From Massilia niastensis DSM 21313 (lineage in GTDB: Bacteria > Pseudomonadota > Gammaproteobacteria > Burkholderiales > Burkholderiaceae_D): DNA of 33,214 nt. The first letter of the stretch is position 1. Every line of letters starts with the position of its first letter. The notes below the pieces were generated by a model. It saw only the letters and a program-made list of their open reading frames with translations, was not told the origin of the DNA and did not search any database. Made by a program: the position numbers and the translations under genes. Positions 17,142 to 24,979 of the stretch are shown here, in pieces. The DNA lies in the NCBI RefSeq assembly GCF_000382345.1, contig NZ_KB908136.1, positions 1 to 33,214 on the forward strand, read 5' to 3'.

Positions 17142-17844
17142 CTCCAGTCCGTCGCGCCTCGTCGTCGACCTGCTCGCCCAGCCAGCGCTGGAAATCCGCG
17201 ATCATCGCGGCGTCGAGGGCATGGTCGGCGGCATACTCGTGGTATTCCATCGGCACCCCCAGGGACGACAGCGCCTCGCGCGCGTGGTGGGCAAAGTGGA
17301 TGCCGAGCGTCTGGTCGTGCACGCCATGGCCGACGAAGGCCTGCACGGCTGCCCGCGCAGGGTCGGGAGCAAGCTCCCGCAACACCTCGGGCAGGATACG
17401 GCCACAGAGCACGCCGAAGCCGGCAACGCTCGCGGGCGCCGTCAGTCCGACGCTGGCGCTCATGATGCCGCCCTGGCTGAAGCCGGCGATCCAGATCCGC
17501 TCCGGATCGACCCCGTAGGCGGCCGGCAGCTGCCCGATGAAATCGAGCAGCCGGATGCGCGATTGCTCGGCCTGCGCCGCATCGATGGACGGTCCGGACG
17601 GCGTGAAACTGACCTGGAACCAGGCGTAGCGTCCGGACGCGAACACGAGTGGACCGCGCAGCAGGATCACCACCAGCCGCGGATCGATCCGGCGCGCCAG
17701 TTCGACGAAGTTGGTCTCGTTGCCGCCGACGCCGTGCAGCAGCAGCAGGCAGGGCGCCCTTCCCGTTCCGGCCTGCGCCGGCCGCACGCGGTGCGCCAGG
17801 CCGAGGCGCGGATCGGTGACCAGCTGGTCCAGTCTTTCGTTCAT
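17119..17844 (-). CDS. Alpha/beta-hydrolase (carboxylesterase/phospholipase family)
   Basis: This 241-residue serine hydrolase of the carboxylesterase/YpfH-like group has S123 in GFSQGG, D177 in GHGVHDQTL and H208 in AADHAL. The oxyanion region LLLLHGVGGNETNF lies near 33-46. The start at 17844 has AGGAGA ahead of it; a longer frame to 17928 would overlap the upstream gene and is not protein-like. It is spaced 10 bases after the DODA-type dioxygenase gene, so the two are one transcript. YgiD-like dioxygenase and esterase pairs are common in proteobacteria. The natural ester substrate is unknown. Confidence 0.85.
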   Translation of the reverse strand: MNERLDQLVTDPRLGLAHRVRPAQAGTGRAPCLLLLHGVGGNETNFVELARRIDPRLVVILLRGPLVFASGRYAWFQVSFTPSGPSIDAAQAEQSRIRLLDFIGQLPAAYGVDPERIWIAGFSQGGIMSASVGLTAPASVAGFGVLCGRILPEVLRELAPDPARAAVQAFVGHGVHDQTLGIHFAHHAREALSSLGVPMEYHEYAADHALDAAMIADFQRWLGEQVDDEARRTGVRTAGWS

Positions 17845-17854
17845 TCCATTCTCC

Positions 17855-18640
17855 TCATTCGAAGGCGTAGGCGTCCATCGCCAGTACGCCGTGTTCCACG
17901 CCCGCGTGCAGCCGGGTGGCGCTCGCATCCGGTCCTCCCGCTCCCATCGCGACGAACAGGGGCAGCAGGTGCTCCTCGGTCGGATGGTTGCGGGCGGCGA
18001 ACGGCGCGGCCCGGCGATAGTCCAGCAGCGCGGCGCGATCGCTGTCTTCCAGGCGGTCCTTCATCCAGGTCTCGAAGCCGCTCACCCAGTCCGGCGCCGG
18101 CGCATCGATGGCCTGCCCCCTGAATTCGACCAGGTTGTGCGTCAGCGAGCCCGAACCGACCACCAGCACGCCTTCGCTGCGCAGCGGCGCCAGGGCGCGC
18201 CCCAGCTGCTCGTGGTCGGCCGGGCTCGCGCCATGCACCACCGACAGCTGGGTGACGGGAATGTCCGCGTCCGGATACATGAGGCCGAGCGGCACCCAGG
18301 CGCCGTGGTCGAGCCCGCGGTCGGCGCTGAACCCGGCCGGGATATCCGCGGCCGCGAGCAGCGCGGCGGCGCGCCGTGCCGCTTCGGGCGCCCCCGGCGC
18401 GGGATACTGGATCTCGAACAGCGCGCGCGGGAAGCCGCCGAAGTCGTGGATGGTCTCCGGCCGTGGCGCCAGGCTCAAGGCCGGGCCGCCGCCCGTTTCC
18501 CAGTGGGCGGAGACCACGACGATGGCCTGCGGACGCCCGAGCGACTTGCCGAGCCCTTGCAGGAAGCGGCGCGCCGGACTGTCCTGGAGCGCCAGCATGG
18601 GCGAGCCATGCGACAGGAAGATGGCGGGAAATGAAGACAT
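17855..18640 (-). CDS. DODA-type (LigB-fold) extradiol ring-opening dioxygenase family protein
   Basis: This 261-residue protein matches the 4,5-DOPA extradiol dioxygenase/YgiD family. It begins AIFLSHGSPMLAL with H11, and H46 in SAHWET is the second expected metal ligand. Later histidines in LDHGAW (H112), SLTHNL (H168) and NHPTEEH (H219, H224) supply the remaining metal and acid-base residues; their exact roles are assigned by family resemblance only. Members use zinc or iron and some cleave catechols between carbons 2,3 or 4,5. Being transcribed with an esterase and next to a LysR gene it may open a small catechol, but the in vivo substrate is unknown. A GAGG site precedes the ATG. Confidence 0.88.
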   Translation of the reverse strand: MSSFPAIFLSHGSPMLALQDSPARRFLQGLGKSLGRPQAIVVVSAHWETGGGPALSLAPRPETIHDFGGFPRALFEIQYPAPGAPEAARRAAALLAAADIPAGFSADRGLDHGAWVPLGLMYPDADIPVTQLSVVHGASPADHEQLGRALAPLRSEGVLVVGSGSLTHNLVEFRGQAIDAPAPDWVSGFETWMKDRLEDSDRAALLDYRRAAPFAARNHPTEEHLLPLFVAMGAGGPDASATRLHAGVEHGVLAMDAYAFE

Positions 18641-18767
18641 GATGAACCTCGTTCGTGGAGCGGCCAGGCCGCGTTAACAGCCTTCATCTTATTCTTGCGC
18701 CGGCCAACGATAAATCCCCCGTGGCGCGCAACACTGTTCCGCATTCCGAAACAATCGGCATAACTGT

Positions 18768-19664
18768 CTAGTCGAACTCTGGGTCCGCCAGGGCCTCGAC
18801 GAGGAAGTCGACCAGCAGGCGCACCTTCGGCGACACGAACTTGCGGGACGGGTAGACGGCATGGATGCCCAGTTCCATCGAGCGGTAGGCCGGCAGGATC
18901 TCGCGCAGCGTCCCCTGCGCCAGGTCCGCTCCGACGAGGAAGGTCGGCTGCAGGATGATGCCCTGGTCCCGCAGCGCCACGGCGCGGCAGGTATCGCCGC
19001 TGTTGGTGCGTACGCGCGGCGCCACCTTTACCGGGACCTCGCCGTCCGGACCCGTGAAGTTCCAGTTCTCGCCGGCCGAAAACAGGCTGTACGACACCAC
19101 GTCGTGCCGCAGGAGCTCGTCCGGGTGTTGCGGTTCCCCGCGGCGCTGCAGATAGCCCGGGGAGGCGCACAGGACCATGCGCGTGCTGGCCAGCCTGCGG
19201 CTGATCAGGGAGGAAGCGGGAAGCTGGCCGATCCGCACCGCGAGGTCGAAGCCATCCTCGACCAGGTCCACCACGCGGTCCGACAGCGTGATATCGAGCG
19301 CCAGCTTCGGATGGCGGGCCAGGAAGGCCGGCCACAGCGCGGCCAGGTGCATGACCCCGAAGGTGACGGGCACGCTCACCTTCAGCAGGCCGCTCGCCTC
19401 GCCGGAACGGGACGTGATCTCGGCCTCCGCCTCGTCCACGTTGTCCAGCAGTTCGCGGCAGCGCGCATGAAAGATCTCGCCTTCCGTGGTCGGCGACAGC
19501 TTGCGCGTGGTCCGGTGCAGCAGGCGTACGCCGAGACGCTCCTCGAGGTCGGCGACATGGCGCGAGACGGCCGCCTTGGACATGCCGAGCGCCCGGGTGG
19601 CGCCGGTAAAGCTGCCCGCCTCGACCACCGCCGAGAACACCTTCATTTCCTGGAATCGATCCAT
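18768..19664 (-). CDS. LysR-family transcriptional regulator
   Basis: This 298-residue protein has an N-terminal winged helix (about 1-60, with SFTGATRALGMSKAAVSRHVADLEERLG) and a C-terminal periplasmic-binding-like effector domain starting near 88 (LLKVSVPVTFGVMHL). It belongs to the large CrgA/AaeR-like group. The ATG at 19664 begins MDRFQEMKVFSAVVEAGSF, the normal LysR start; the frame runs ten residues further but without support. It lies 127 bases ahead of the DODA-type gene on the same strand. An inverted repeat just upstream (19672-19717) may be its own binding site. Confidence 0.9.
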   Translation of the reverse strand: MDRFQEMKVFSAVVEAGSFTGATRALGMSKAAVSRHVADLEERLGVRLLHRTTRKLSPTTEGEIFHARCRELLDNVDEAEAEITSRSGEASGLLKVSVPVTFGVMHLAALWPAFLARHPKLALDITLSDRVVDLVEDGFDLAVRIGQLPASSLISRRLASTRMVLCASPGYLQRRGEPQHPDELLRHDVVSYSLFSAGENWNFTGPDGEVPVKVAPRVRTNSGDTCRAVALRDQGIILQPTFLVGADLAQGTLREILPAYRSMELGIHAVYPSRKFVSPKVRLLVDFLVEALADPEFD

Positions 19665-19671
19665 TATTCCG

Positions 19672-19717
19672 ACTGATGAGACAGTTACCTGCATTCTACG
19701 ACGTTTATCTCATCGGT
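19672..19717. promoter_or_regulatory. Inverted repeat upstream of the LysR gene
   Basis: ACTGATGAGA (19672-19681) and TCTCATCGGT (19708-19717) are inverted copies with one mismatch, separated by 26 bases, beginning eight bases upstream of the regulator's start. Position and symmetry suggest an autoregulatory operator or a stem-forming leader. The spacing between arm centres is 36 bases. No divergent gene is present on the other side. Confidence 0.35.
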
Positions 19718-19751
19718 TGAGCATGCATTGCGATTGCAGGACGGGACATGC

Positions 19752-19780
19752 GAAAAAAAAGCCCGCCTCAAGGCGGGCTT
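19752..19780 (-). terminator. Rho-independent terminator of the hydrolase-dioxygenase-nadC-MFS operon
   Basis: Read on the minus strand, AAGCCCGCC, loop TTGA and GGCGGGCTT form a perfect GC-rich stem followed by a run of eight T (19753-19760 on the plus strand is A8). It lies about 70 bases past the last gene of the minus-strand operon and just upstream of the LysR gene, insulating it. Confidence 0.85.
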
Positions 19781-19847
19781 GAAAACTATTTCCTTGGAGG
19801 AGAATAGTGGAGACGGTTGAATTATTCCGCAACTCGCAAGCCCGGCA

Positions 19848-20048
19848 TCACAGCCCGCCATGCCCTTCCATCCTGTCCTTGATCATGAATACCAGGGTCA
19901 TCACGCATGCGAAAACCGGCGGACCCCAATCATAGATCCTCAATGGCCGCGAACCCATCGTCGTGGAGAAGGCGACGACGACCAGGGTCCATATCAGTGC
20001 GACAGAAATCACGAGCGCAAAATGCCCGGCGTTTACTTCTCTTCTCAT
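19848..20048 (-). CDS. Small two-helix membrane protein, unknown function
   Basis: This predicted 66-residue protein has two hydrophobic segments (about 9-28, FALVISVALIWTLVVVAF; and about 41-55, PPVFACVMTLVFMI) joined by a short basic loop, and a charged C-terminus. I do not recognise a family. The ATG at 20048 has AGG at a suitable distance; the ATG at 20060 would add four residues and lacks such a site. It begins 33 bases after the DoxX-like gene ends and precedes the operon terminator, which supports it as a real last gene. A role with the DoxX-like protein is only a guess from position. Confidence 0.6.
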   Translation of the reverse strand: MRREVNAGHFALVISVALIWTLVVVAFSTTMGSRPLRIYDWGPPVFACVMTLVFMIKDRMEGHGGL

Positions 20049-20081
20049 GGTTTGCCTCATTTTTCGATTATTTATTTATAT

Positions 20082-20516
20082 TTATTTATTCCAGGGGAAA
20101 GCCGGCCTGGCCTTGAAGGTGAACAGGCTCGCGTAGCTCTTTCCGTAAGCAAGGAGCAGCAAGCCGCACAGGAGGAGTTCCTGCGTGCCCGTGAACAGCT
20201 GCCTTGGGTGGGGCGAAATAAACAGGTTCAAATACACGATCTGGAAAGCGATGCCGGCCATGACTGCCAGGGCCAGGGGCGTAAAGATATTCAACAACAG
20301 CATGGAACCGAGGACAATCTCGAGATACTTGATGAACGGATAAAAACCGATGCTGTTCATCTCCGCCAGGTAGGGACCGACCGCGCCGGCCTTGCTAAAA
20401 TCCGGAATGACGCCGAACACCGCGTAATTGATGCCGGATTTCAGGAAGTGGATTGCATAATAAAATCGCAGCCACATCACCAGGTATTTCCATGGCGCCT
20501 TTTCAGAATCAGCCAC
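20082..20516 (-). CDS. DoxX-like integral membrane protein
   Basis: This 144-residue protein has four predicted membrane helices and DoxX-like features (WLRFYYAIHFLKSGINYAVFG at the start, then KYLEIVLGSMLLLNIFTPLAL). The GTG at 20516 is taken as the start because an AAAGGAG site lies right ahead; the frame upstream (MISPGSRNTLG) is not membrane-protein-like. DoxX-family proteins occur in varied redox and catabolic operons with poorly defined roles. It lies 122 bases after the MFS gene on the same strand. Confidence 0.72.
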   Translation of the reverse strand: MADSEKAPWKYLVMWLRFYYAIHFLKSGINYAVFGVIPDFSKAGAVGPYLAEMNSIGFYPFIKYLEIVLGSMLLLNIFTPLALAVMAGIAFQIVYLNLFISPHPRQLFTGTQELLLCGLLLLAYGKSYASLFTFKARPAFPWNK

Positions 20517-20638
20517 ATTGTCTCCTTTGGGATGGTTTGTTGATTTGTTGGTGGAAGATCCCAATGTATTTCGGCTGCCCGGTGATATCAATCACCGTTC
20601 CGGCAATTCTGCTATGCACATGTTGATGCCGGGCGACG

Positions 20639-21772
20639 CTATCTGTCTCGTTGCCGGGCGATGAACACCAATCCGCCGCCCAACATGGCTGCCAGGGCCC
20701 AGAACACCACGCCCGTGCCCACGGCGGAACCGACCGCGCCGAAACCCACCGGCAGGGCCGTCTGGCTTGCGTTGATCAGCATCGACCGTACGCCGATCGC
20801 TTCCCCGCTGCGCCCGGGAGGCGCGGTCTGCTGGATCGCGCTCATGATCATCGGGAGTGCGGAGCCGAGTCCCAGGCCGAGGACGAAGGCCAGGGCCAGC
20901 AGGGCCGCTACCGCATCGAATAAGGGAAAGACGGTGTAGACGAGGGCCGTCAGCGCCAGGGCGCCAGCCAGCACCTGCCATTCGGAAAACAGGCGTGACA
21001 GCCAGGGAATGAACAGGCGGACCACGAAGGTGCCGGCCCCGAATGCGCCCATCACCAGGCCGATGGTGGAAGCGGACAGGCCGATCCGGTCGCCATGCAT
21101 CGGCATCACGAAGGTGAACAGGTCCCAGCCCATGGAGAGCAGCGCACTGACGACCAGCACCGCGCGCAAGGGCGCGTGCCTGAACAGGTCGCCCATCCTC
21201 GGCCTGGTCCCGGGCTGCGCAGGTACGGGCGGCGGTGCGCCCTGTGGCCGCAGCATGCCGAGCAGCGCCAGCGCCAGCGCCGGCAAGGATGCGAGGACCA
21301 GGAAGGTCCATGCATGTCCGGCCAGGTCGATCAGGAAGCCGGCGATGACCGGACCGGCCACGGTGGACGCCGAGCCCCCGAGGGCGAGCATCGAGAACGC
21401 CCGGGTCCGGTTTTCCGCCGTGCTGCCGTGGCCGACCGCGTTGTTCACGGCCAGGTGGATGAGCATGAATCCGCAGCCCATCAGCACCGCGGCCGCGCCC
21501 AGGCCGGCCAGCGTGGGCACCAGGGCCAGCAGCAATGCCGCTTCGAGCATCAGCAGCGCCAGCAGCGTCGGCCTGAACACGCCGCTGCGGTCCATCCAGC
21601 GCCCCGCATGCACCGAGAGCAGCATCGGCACCAGCGCCAGCAGGCTGACCACGACGCCGACTTCGAACGGCGTTCCTCCGATCCGGATCGCGGACAGTGT
21701 CAGCGTGACGCGGCCACCCGAGAATGCGGTGTGCGCCAGGACGATCAGGGCGATCAATGCAGGTAGTTTCAA
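20639..21772 (-). CDS. Major facilitator superfamily transporter
   Basis: This 377-residue protein has about twelve hydrophobic segments and the MFS loop 2-3 motif AGRWMDRSGVFRP near 56-68. It is short for the superfamily but complete. The predicted start is a TTG (21772), chosen because hydrophobic helix 1 begins at once (LPALIALIVLAHTAF); no strong ribosome site is seen and a slightly different start is possible. Placed between nadC and the DoxX-like gene in an aromatic-degradation operon, it probably imports a substrate or exports a product, but its ligand cannot be deduced. Confidence 0.86.
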   Translation of the reverse strand: MKLPALIALIVLAHTAFSGGRVTLTLSAIRIGGTPFEVGVVVSLLALVPMLLSVHAGRWMDRSGVFRPTLLALLMLEAALLLALVPTLAGLGAAAVLMGCGFMLIHLAVNNAVGHGSTAENRTRAFSMLALGGSASTVAGPVIAGFLIDLAGHAWTFLVLASLPALALALLGMLRPQGAPPPVPAQPGTRPRMGDLFRHAPLRAVLVVSALLSMGWDLFTFVMPMHGDRIGLSASTIGLVMGAFGAGTFVVRLFIPWLSRLFSEWQVLAGALALTALVYTVFPLFDAVAALLALAFVLGLGLGSALPMIMSAIQQTAPPGRSGEAIGVRSMLINASQTALPVGFGAVGSAVGTGVVFWALAAMLGGGLVFIARQRDR

Positions 21773-21819
21773 GACTGGTGTTCGTTCAGCAGGATGGCCG
21801 CCGCGCCGCCCGTGGCGCG

Positions 21820-22698
21820 CTAGGCCGGCATGGCGCGTTCCACGGGCGCCGGGTCGAAGCGCATCGACAAGTCGACGGCCCGCAAGTCCTTGGTCAGGGC
21901 CCCGACCGAGATGCGGTCGACCCCTGTTCCGGCCAGTTCCCCGAGTCTGTCGAAGCGCACGCCGCCGGAGACTTCGAGGCTGCAGCGCCCATCGGCCAGC
22001 CGCACCGCCTCGCGGATCCGGTCGATCGGCATGTTATCGAGCAGGACCATCGACACCCCGGCCCGCAGCGCCTCCTCGAGCTGGGCCAGGGTTTCGACTT
22101 CGACCTGGATGAAGCGGGCGCCAGCGCCGCTGCGCAATGCGGCCTGGTAGGCCGCGCTCAATCCACCCGCCGCGGCGATGTGGTTTTCCTTGACCAGGAT
22201 GGCGTCATACAGTCCCATCCGATGGTTCTGGCCACCGCCACAGCGCACCGCGTATTTCTGCGCCACGCGCAGTCCGGGAAGGGTCTTGCGCGTATCGAGA
22301 ATGGCGGCCCGCGCACCGGCCACCGCCGCCACCGCCGCCACGTAGGCCGCCGTCCTGGTGGCGACGCCGCTGAGGGTTTGCAGGAAGTTCAGGCAGGTCC
22401 GCTCGGCGCTCAAGAGTTCGCGCGCGGCGCCACGGATCTCGACGATCTCCTGGTTCGCCTCGCAGCGCTGGCCATCGCTCACATGCCATACCGCCGTTGC
22501 CGAAGGTGCGACCTGCCTGAGCACCTCCATTACCCAGGGCCGGCCGCAGATGACGGCGGATTCGCGACAGAGGATGCCGGCCCGGACCGCCTGCTGCGCA
22601 GGCGCCAGGGCTGCCGTCAGGTCGCCTGCGCCCACGTCTTCCTCGAGCGCGCGCCTGGCATCGTCCTCGACCTGTTGAATGAAATAGTGATGATCCAT
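21820..22698 (-). CDS. nadC: Nicotinate-nucleotide pyrophosphorylase (carboxylating), quinolinate phosphoribosyltransferase
   Basis: This 292-residue enzyme makes nicotinate mononucleotide from quinolinate and PRPP in NAD synthesis. All the family's hallmark segments are present: SAERTCLNFLQTLSGVAT near 138, ILDTRKTLPGLR near 173, KYAVRCGGGQNHR and ILVKENHI, then VLLDNM, LEVSGG and DRISVGALT. It should be active. The ATG at 22698 starts the normal NadC N-terminus. It sits 31 bases after the flavin monooxygenase gene and 47 bases before the MFS gene on the same strand. This is an unusual home for a biosynthetic gene, since nadA and nadB are not nearby. Confidence 0.93.
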   Translation of the reverse strand: MDHHYFIQQVEDDARRALEEDVGAGDLTAALAPAQQAVRAGILCRESAVICGRPWVMEVLRQVAPSATAVWHVSDGQRCEANQEIVEIRGAARELLSAERTCLNFLQTLSGVATRTAAYVAAVAAVAGARAAILDTRKTLPGLRVAQKYAVRCGGGQNHRMGLYDAILVKENHIAAAGGLSAAYQAALRSGAGARFIQVEVETLAQLEEALRAGVSMVLLDNMPIDRIREAVRLADGRCSLEVSGGVRFDRLGELAGTGVDRISVGALTKDLRAVDLSMRFDPAPVERAMPA

Positions 22699-22729
22699 GC
22701 CCGGGCGCCCGTTCGACTGCAAGCCGCGG

Positions 22730-23902
22730 TCAGATGATGACGCCCGGCGGGACCGGTACGCCATACAGCGCGCCGGCATAGGCCGCGTACACCGGATCGT
22801 CCACGTTGCAGGCGTGGCCCATCGCCACCGACAGGTCGCGCCAGGTACGCTGGATCGGATTGGTGATGCGGCTGGCATTGCCGCCGGCGTGCTTGAACAC
22901 CAAGGCGGCGGCTTCCGCGGCGCGGCGCACGGCGCGGACCTGGTTGACGCGGGCCTTGTGCTTCATTTCCCTGGTCACGTGACCGCCGCGCAGGACGAAT
23001 TGATACAGCTCGCCGAGCTCGCCCAGCACGTGCTGGCGGGAAGCGTCGATATCCGCCAGGGCGGCGCCGAGCGAGGCCATGTGGTAGGGATTCTGCGTCT
23101 GCCTGGCTCCCATGCGCGTGACGCGTCCTCCGGTATATTCGGCGAAATGGTTCACCACGCCGGTGGCGATGCCGATCGTGGCCGACGAGATCGCCCCCGG
23201 GAAGAACAGGTCGAAGGGAATCTGGTACAGCGGGCTGCCCGGACGGAAGCGCGAGGCATACACCCGGTCGTTCAGGTCGGCCAGCTTGTAGGTGCGGTAG
23301 TCCGGCACGAAGGCCTCTTTCACCAGCAGGTCCTTGCTGCCCGTGCCGGCCAGGCCCATGACGTTCCAGGAGTCATGCAGGATCTCGTAGTCGGCGCGCG
23401 GCAGCACGAAATGGCAAGGCACGTCGAAGGTGCCGGCCGGTCCGTCTTCGCTTTCCGCCATGCCGCCGATCACGACCCACTTGCAGTGATCCGTGCCCGA
23501 GGAGAACGGCCATTGCCCGTTCAGGATGAAGCCGCCATCGACGCGGCGCGCCTTGCCGATCAGCGCATAGGGCGAGGCGGTCCAGGTGTCATGGTCCTCG
23601 CCCCAGACTTCTTCCTGCAGGCGCGGGTCGCCCTGGCCGAACTGGAAGGGATGCACGCCCACCACGCCGGCGACCCAGCCGATCGATGGCGCCTTCGCCG
23701 CCAGGTCCATGATGATCTGGCAGAACTCGCGGGGTTCGGCTTCGTAGCCGCCGTAGTCCCTGGGCTGCAGCATGCGGACCAGGCCGCTTTCGCGCAGCAG
23801 CGTGGCCGCCTCGTCCGTCACCCTCCCCAGCGCATTGCTGGGCTCTTCCTGGCTCACGAAGCGGTCGGTGTTGGCGATGATAGTTTCTCGTACCGGATGC
23901 AT
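22730..23902 (-). CDS. HsaA-like flavin-dependent monooxygenase (acyl-CoA dehydrogenase fold)
   Basis: This 390-residue protein has the acyl-CoA-dehydrogenase fold of group D flavin monooxygenases such as HsaA, which hydroxylate a phenol ortho to its hydroxyl using reduced flavin from a separate reductase. Telling segments are MLQPRDYGGYEAEPREF near 44, WPFSSGTDHCKWVVIGG near 130, MGLAGTGSKDLLV near 182 and FPGAISSATIGIATG near 235. It lies directly after an extradiol dioxygenase gene (45-base gap), so its product is probably the catechol cleaved by that enzyme. No HsaB-type flavin reductase is found in the window. The exact substrate is unknown; a steroid-like or biaryl phenol is possible. 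Confidence 0.85.
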   Translation of the reverse strand: MHPVRETIIANTDRFVSQEEPSNALGRVTDEAATLLRESGLVRMLQPRDYGGYEAEPREFCQIIMDLAAKAPSIGWVAGVVGVHPFQFGQGDPRLQEEVWGEDHDTWTASPYALIGKARRVDGGFILNGQWPFSSGTDHCKWVVIGGMAESEDGPAGTFDVPCHFVLPRADYEILHDSWNVMGLAGTGSKDLLVKEAFVPDYRTYKLADLNDRVYASRFRPGSPLYQIPFDLFFPGAISSATIGIATGVVNHFAEYTGGRVTRMGARQTQNPYHMASLGAALADIDASRQHVLGELGELYQFVLRGGHVTREMKHKARVNQVRAVRRAAEAAALVFKHAGGNASRITNPIQRTWRDLSVAMGHACNVDDPVYAAYAGALYGVPVPPGVII

Positions 23903-23947
23903 TTGGATAATTCCTATATTAACGATTGTCTTGTACCTGGCCCGGCG

Positions 23948-24850
23948 TCATCCGGACTGGGAATCGAACATCATGAGGGCGGTCAGTTCGTGGTGTTGCC
24001 TGCGATGTCCCCAGATACTCGGCTTGTCATAGGTGCGCGGCACCCAGAGGTCGTTATCGACATCCAGGCCGCCCCAGCCGTATTCCAGGCGGAAGCCGGA
24101 CGGCGTGTACATGTAGAAGGAAATCATGCGGTCGTTGCTGTGGCGTCCCAGGGTGGTGGTGATCGGAATGCCGCGCTTCTCGCACAAGTCCAGGGTCGTG
24201 CCGACGTCGTCGAGGTCGTTTACTTCGATCATCAGGTGCAGGAAGGCCGGCTGGCGGCTGGGCAGCCGGCCGATCGCCAGCGAATGGTGACGGCCATTCA
24301 CATGATAGAAATGGGCCTGGAGCTCGCCGTCCTTGACCGTGTCGGACGGATGGAAACCCATCACCTCGCGATAGAAGCGGTCGCTTTGCTCCAGGTCGGC
24401 CACCGCCAGGACGACGTGGCCCAGTCCCTGTTCCCCGGTGCGGAAGCCCTTGACGCCGCGGCTGGCGCAAAACGGCGTGGCGGTATAGACCTGGCCCCAG
24501 CTCAGTTCATGGCGGAATCCGGACGGGTCCTGGAACCAGTAGAAGCCCTCGACCTTGCGCTGCGCGTTCTCTTCCTGCTGCGAGCGCGTCACTTCGACGC
24601 CGTGGGCAGCCACGCGCTTGGCCACGGCCTTCGCATCGGCCTCGTCCTTCAGGCTCCAGCCGATATAGCCGATCCTGTTGTCCTCGCCGGGATGGATGGC
24701 GATGCGGTGGGCGGCATCGTCCACCCTGAACCTGACCGCGCCATCCGGACCATGTCCGGCATGTTGAACGCCGAGTACTTCCGGCCCAAAGCTTTCCCAC
24801 TCCTTATAGGCTGGGGAAATAACGCCAAGATAAGCAAGTGACTTGATCAT
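23948..24850 (-). CDS. BphC/HsaC-like extradiol dioxygenase (2,3-dihydroxybiphenyl 1,2-dioxygenase type)
   Basis: This 300-residue two-domain vicinal-oxygen-chelate dioxygenase is of the type acting on bicyclic or bulky catechols. The iron ligands by alignment are H145 (GLGHVVLAV), H205 (FLHLMIEV) and E256 (FRLEYGWGG); RHSNDRMISFYMYTPSGF near 236-253 is a classic BphC/HsaC signature. The ATG at 24850 has GGAGAC ahead; the frame to 24904 is unsupported. Together with the upstream hydrolase and downstream monooxygenase it makes a hydroxylation, cleavage and hydrolysis trio. A candidate promoter lies at 24892-24920. Confidence 0.92.
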   Translation of the reverse strand: MIKSLAYLGVISPAYKEWESFGPEVLGVQHAGHGPDGAVRFRVDDAAHRIAIHPGEDNRIGYIGWSLKDEADAKAVAKRVAAHGVEVTRSQQEENAQRKVEGFYWFQDPSGFRHELSWGQVYTATPFCASRGVKGFRTGEQGLGHVVLAVADLEQSDRFYREVMGFHPSDTVKDGELQAHFYHVNGRHHSLAIGRLPSRQPAFLHLMIEVNDLDDVGTTLDLCEKRGIPITTTLGRHSNDRMISFYMYTPSGFRLEYGWGGLDVDNDLWVPRTYDKPSIWGHRRQHHELTALMMFDSQSG

Positions 24851-24891
24851 TGCGGGTGTCTCCGTATTGTTTAGTTGACCGCGCATTCTGG

Positions 24892-24920
24892 AATATTCAT
24901 TCAATAAAAAACACTGTCAA
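24892..24920 (-). promoter_or_regulatory. Candidate sigma70 promoter ahead of the extradiol dioxygenase gene
   Basis: On the minus strand TTGACA (24915-24920) is followed after 17 bases by AATATT (24892-24897), a perfect -35 box with a moderate -10 box. The -10 lies within the 8-bp palindrome GAATATTC (24891-24898), which could be an operator half. The leader would be about 35 bases. It would allow the dioxygenase and later genes to be expressed apart from the hydrolase. Confidence 0.4.
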
Positions 24921-24979
24921 CAGGGTGCTGGTGGATCACGGCGAAACGCGCGGGCAGACCTGGTCGTGCCCGCCGCATC

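Noticed and set aside
22697..24841. 714-codon plus-strand open frame
   Set aside because: It is antisense to nadC, the flavin monooxygenase and the extradiol dioxygenase genes and shows no recognisable domain.
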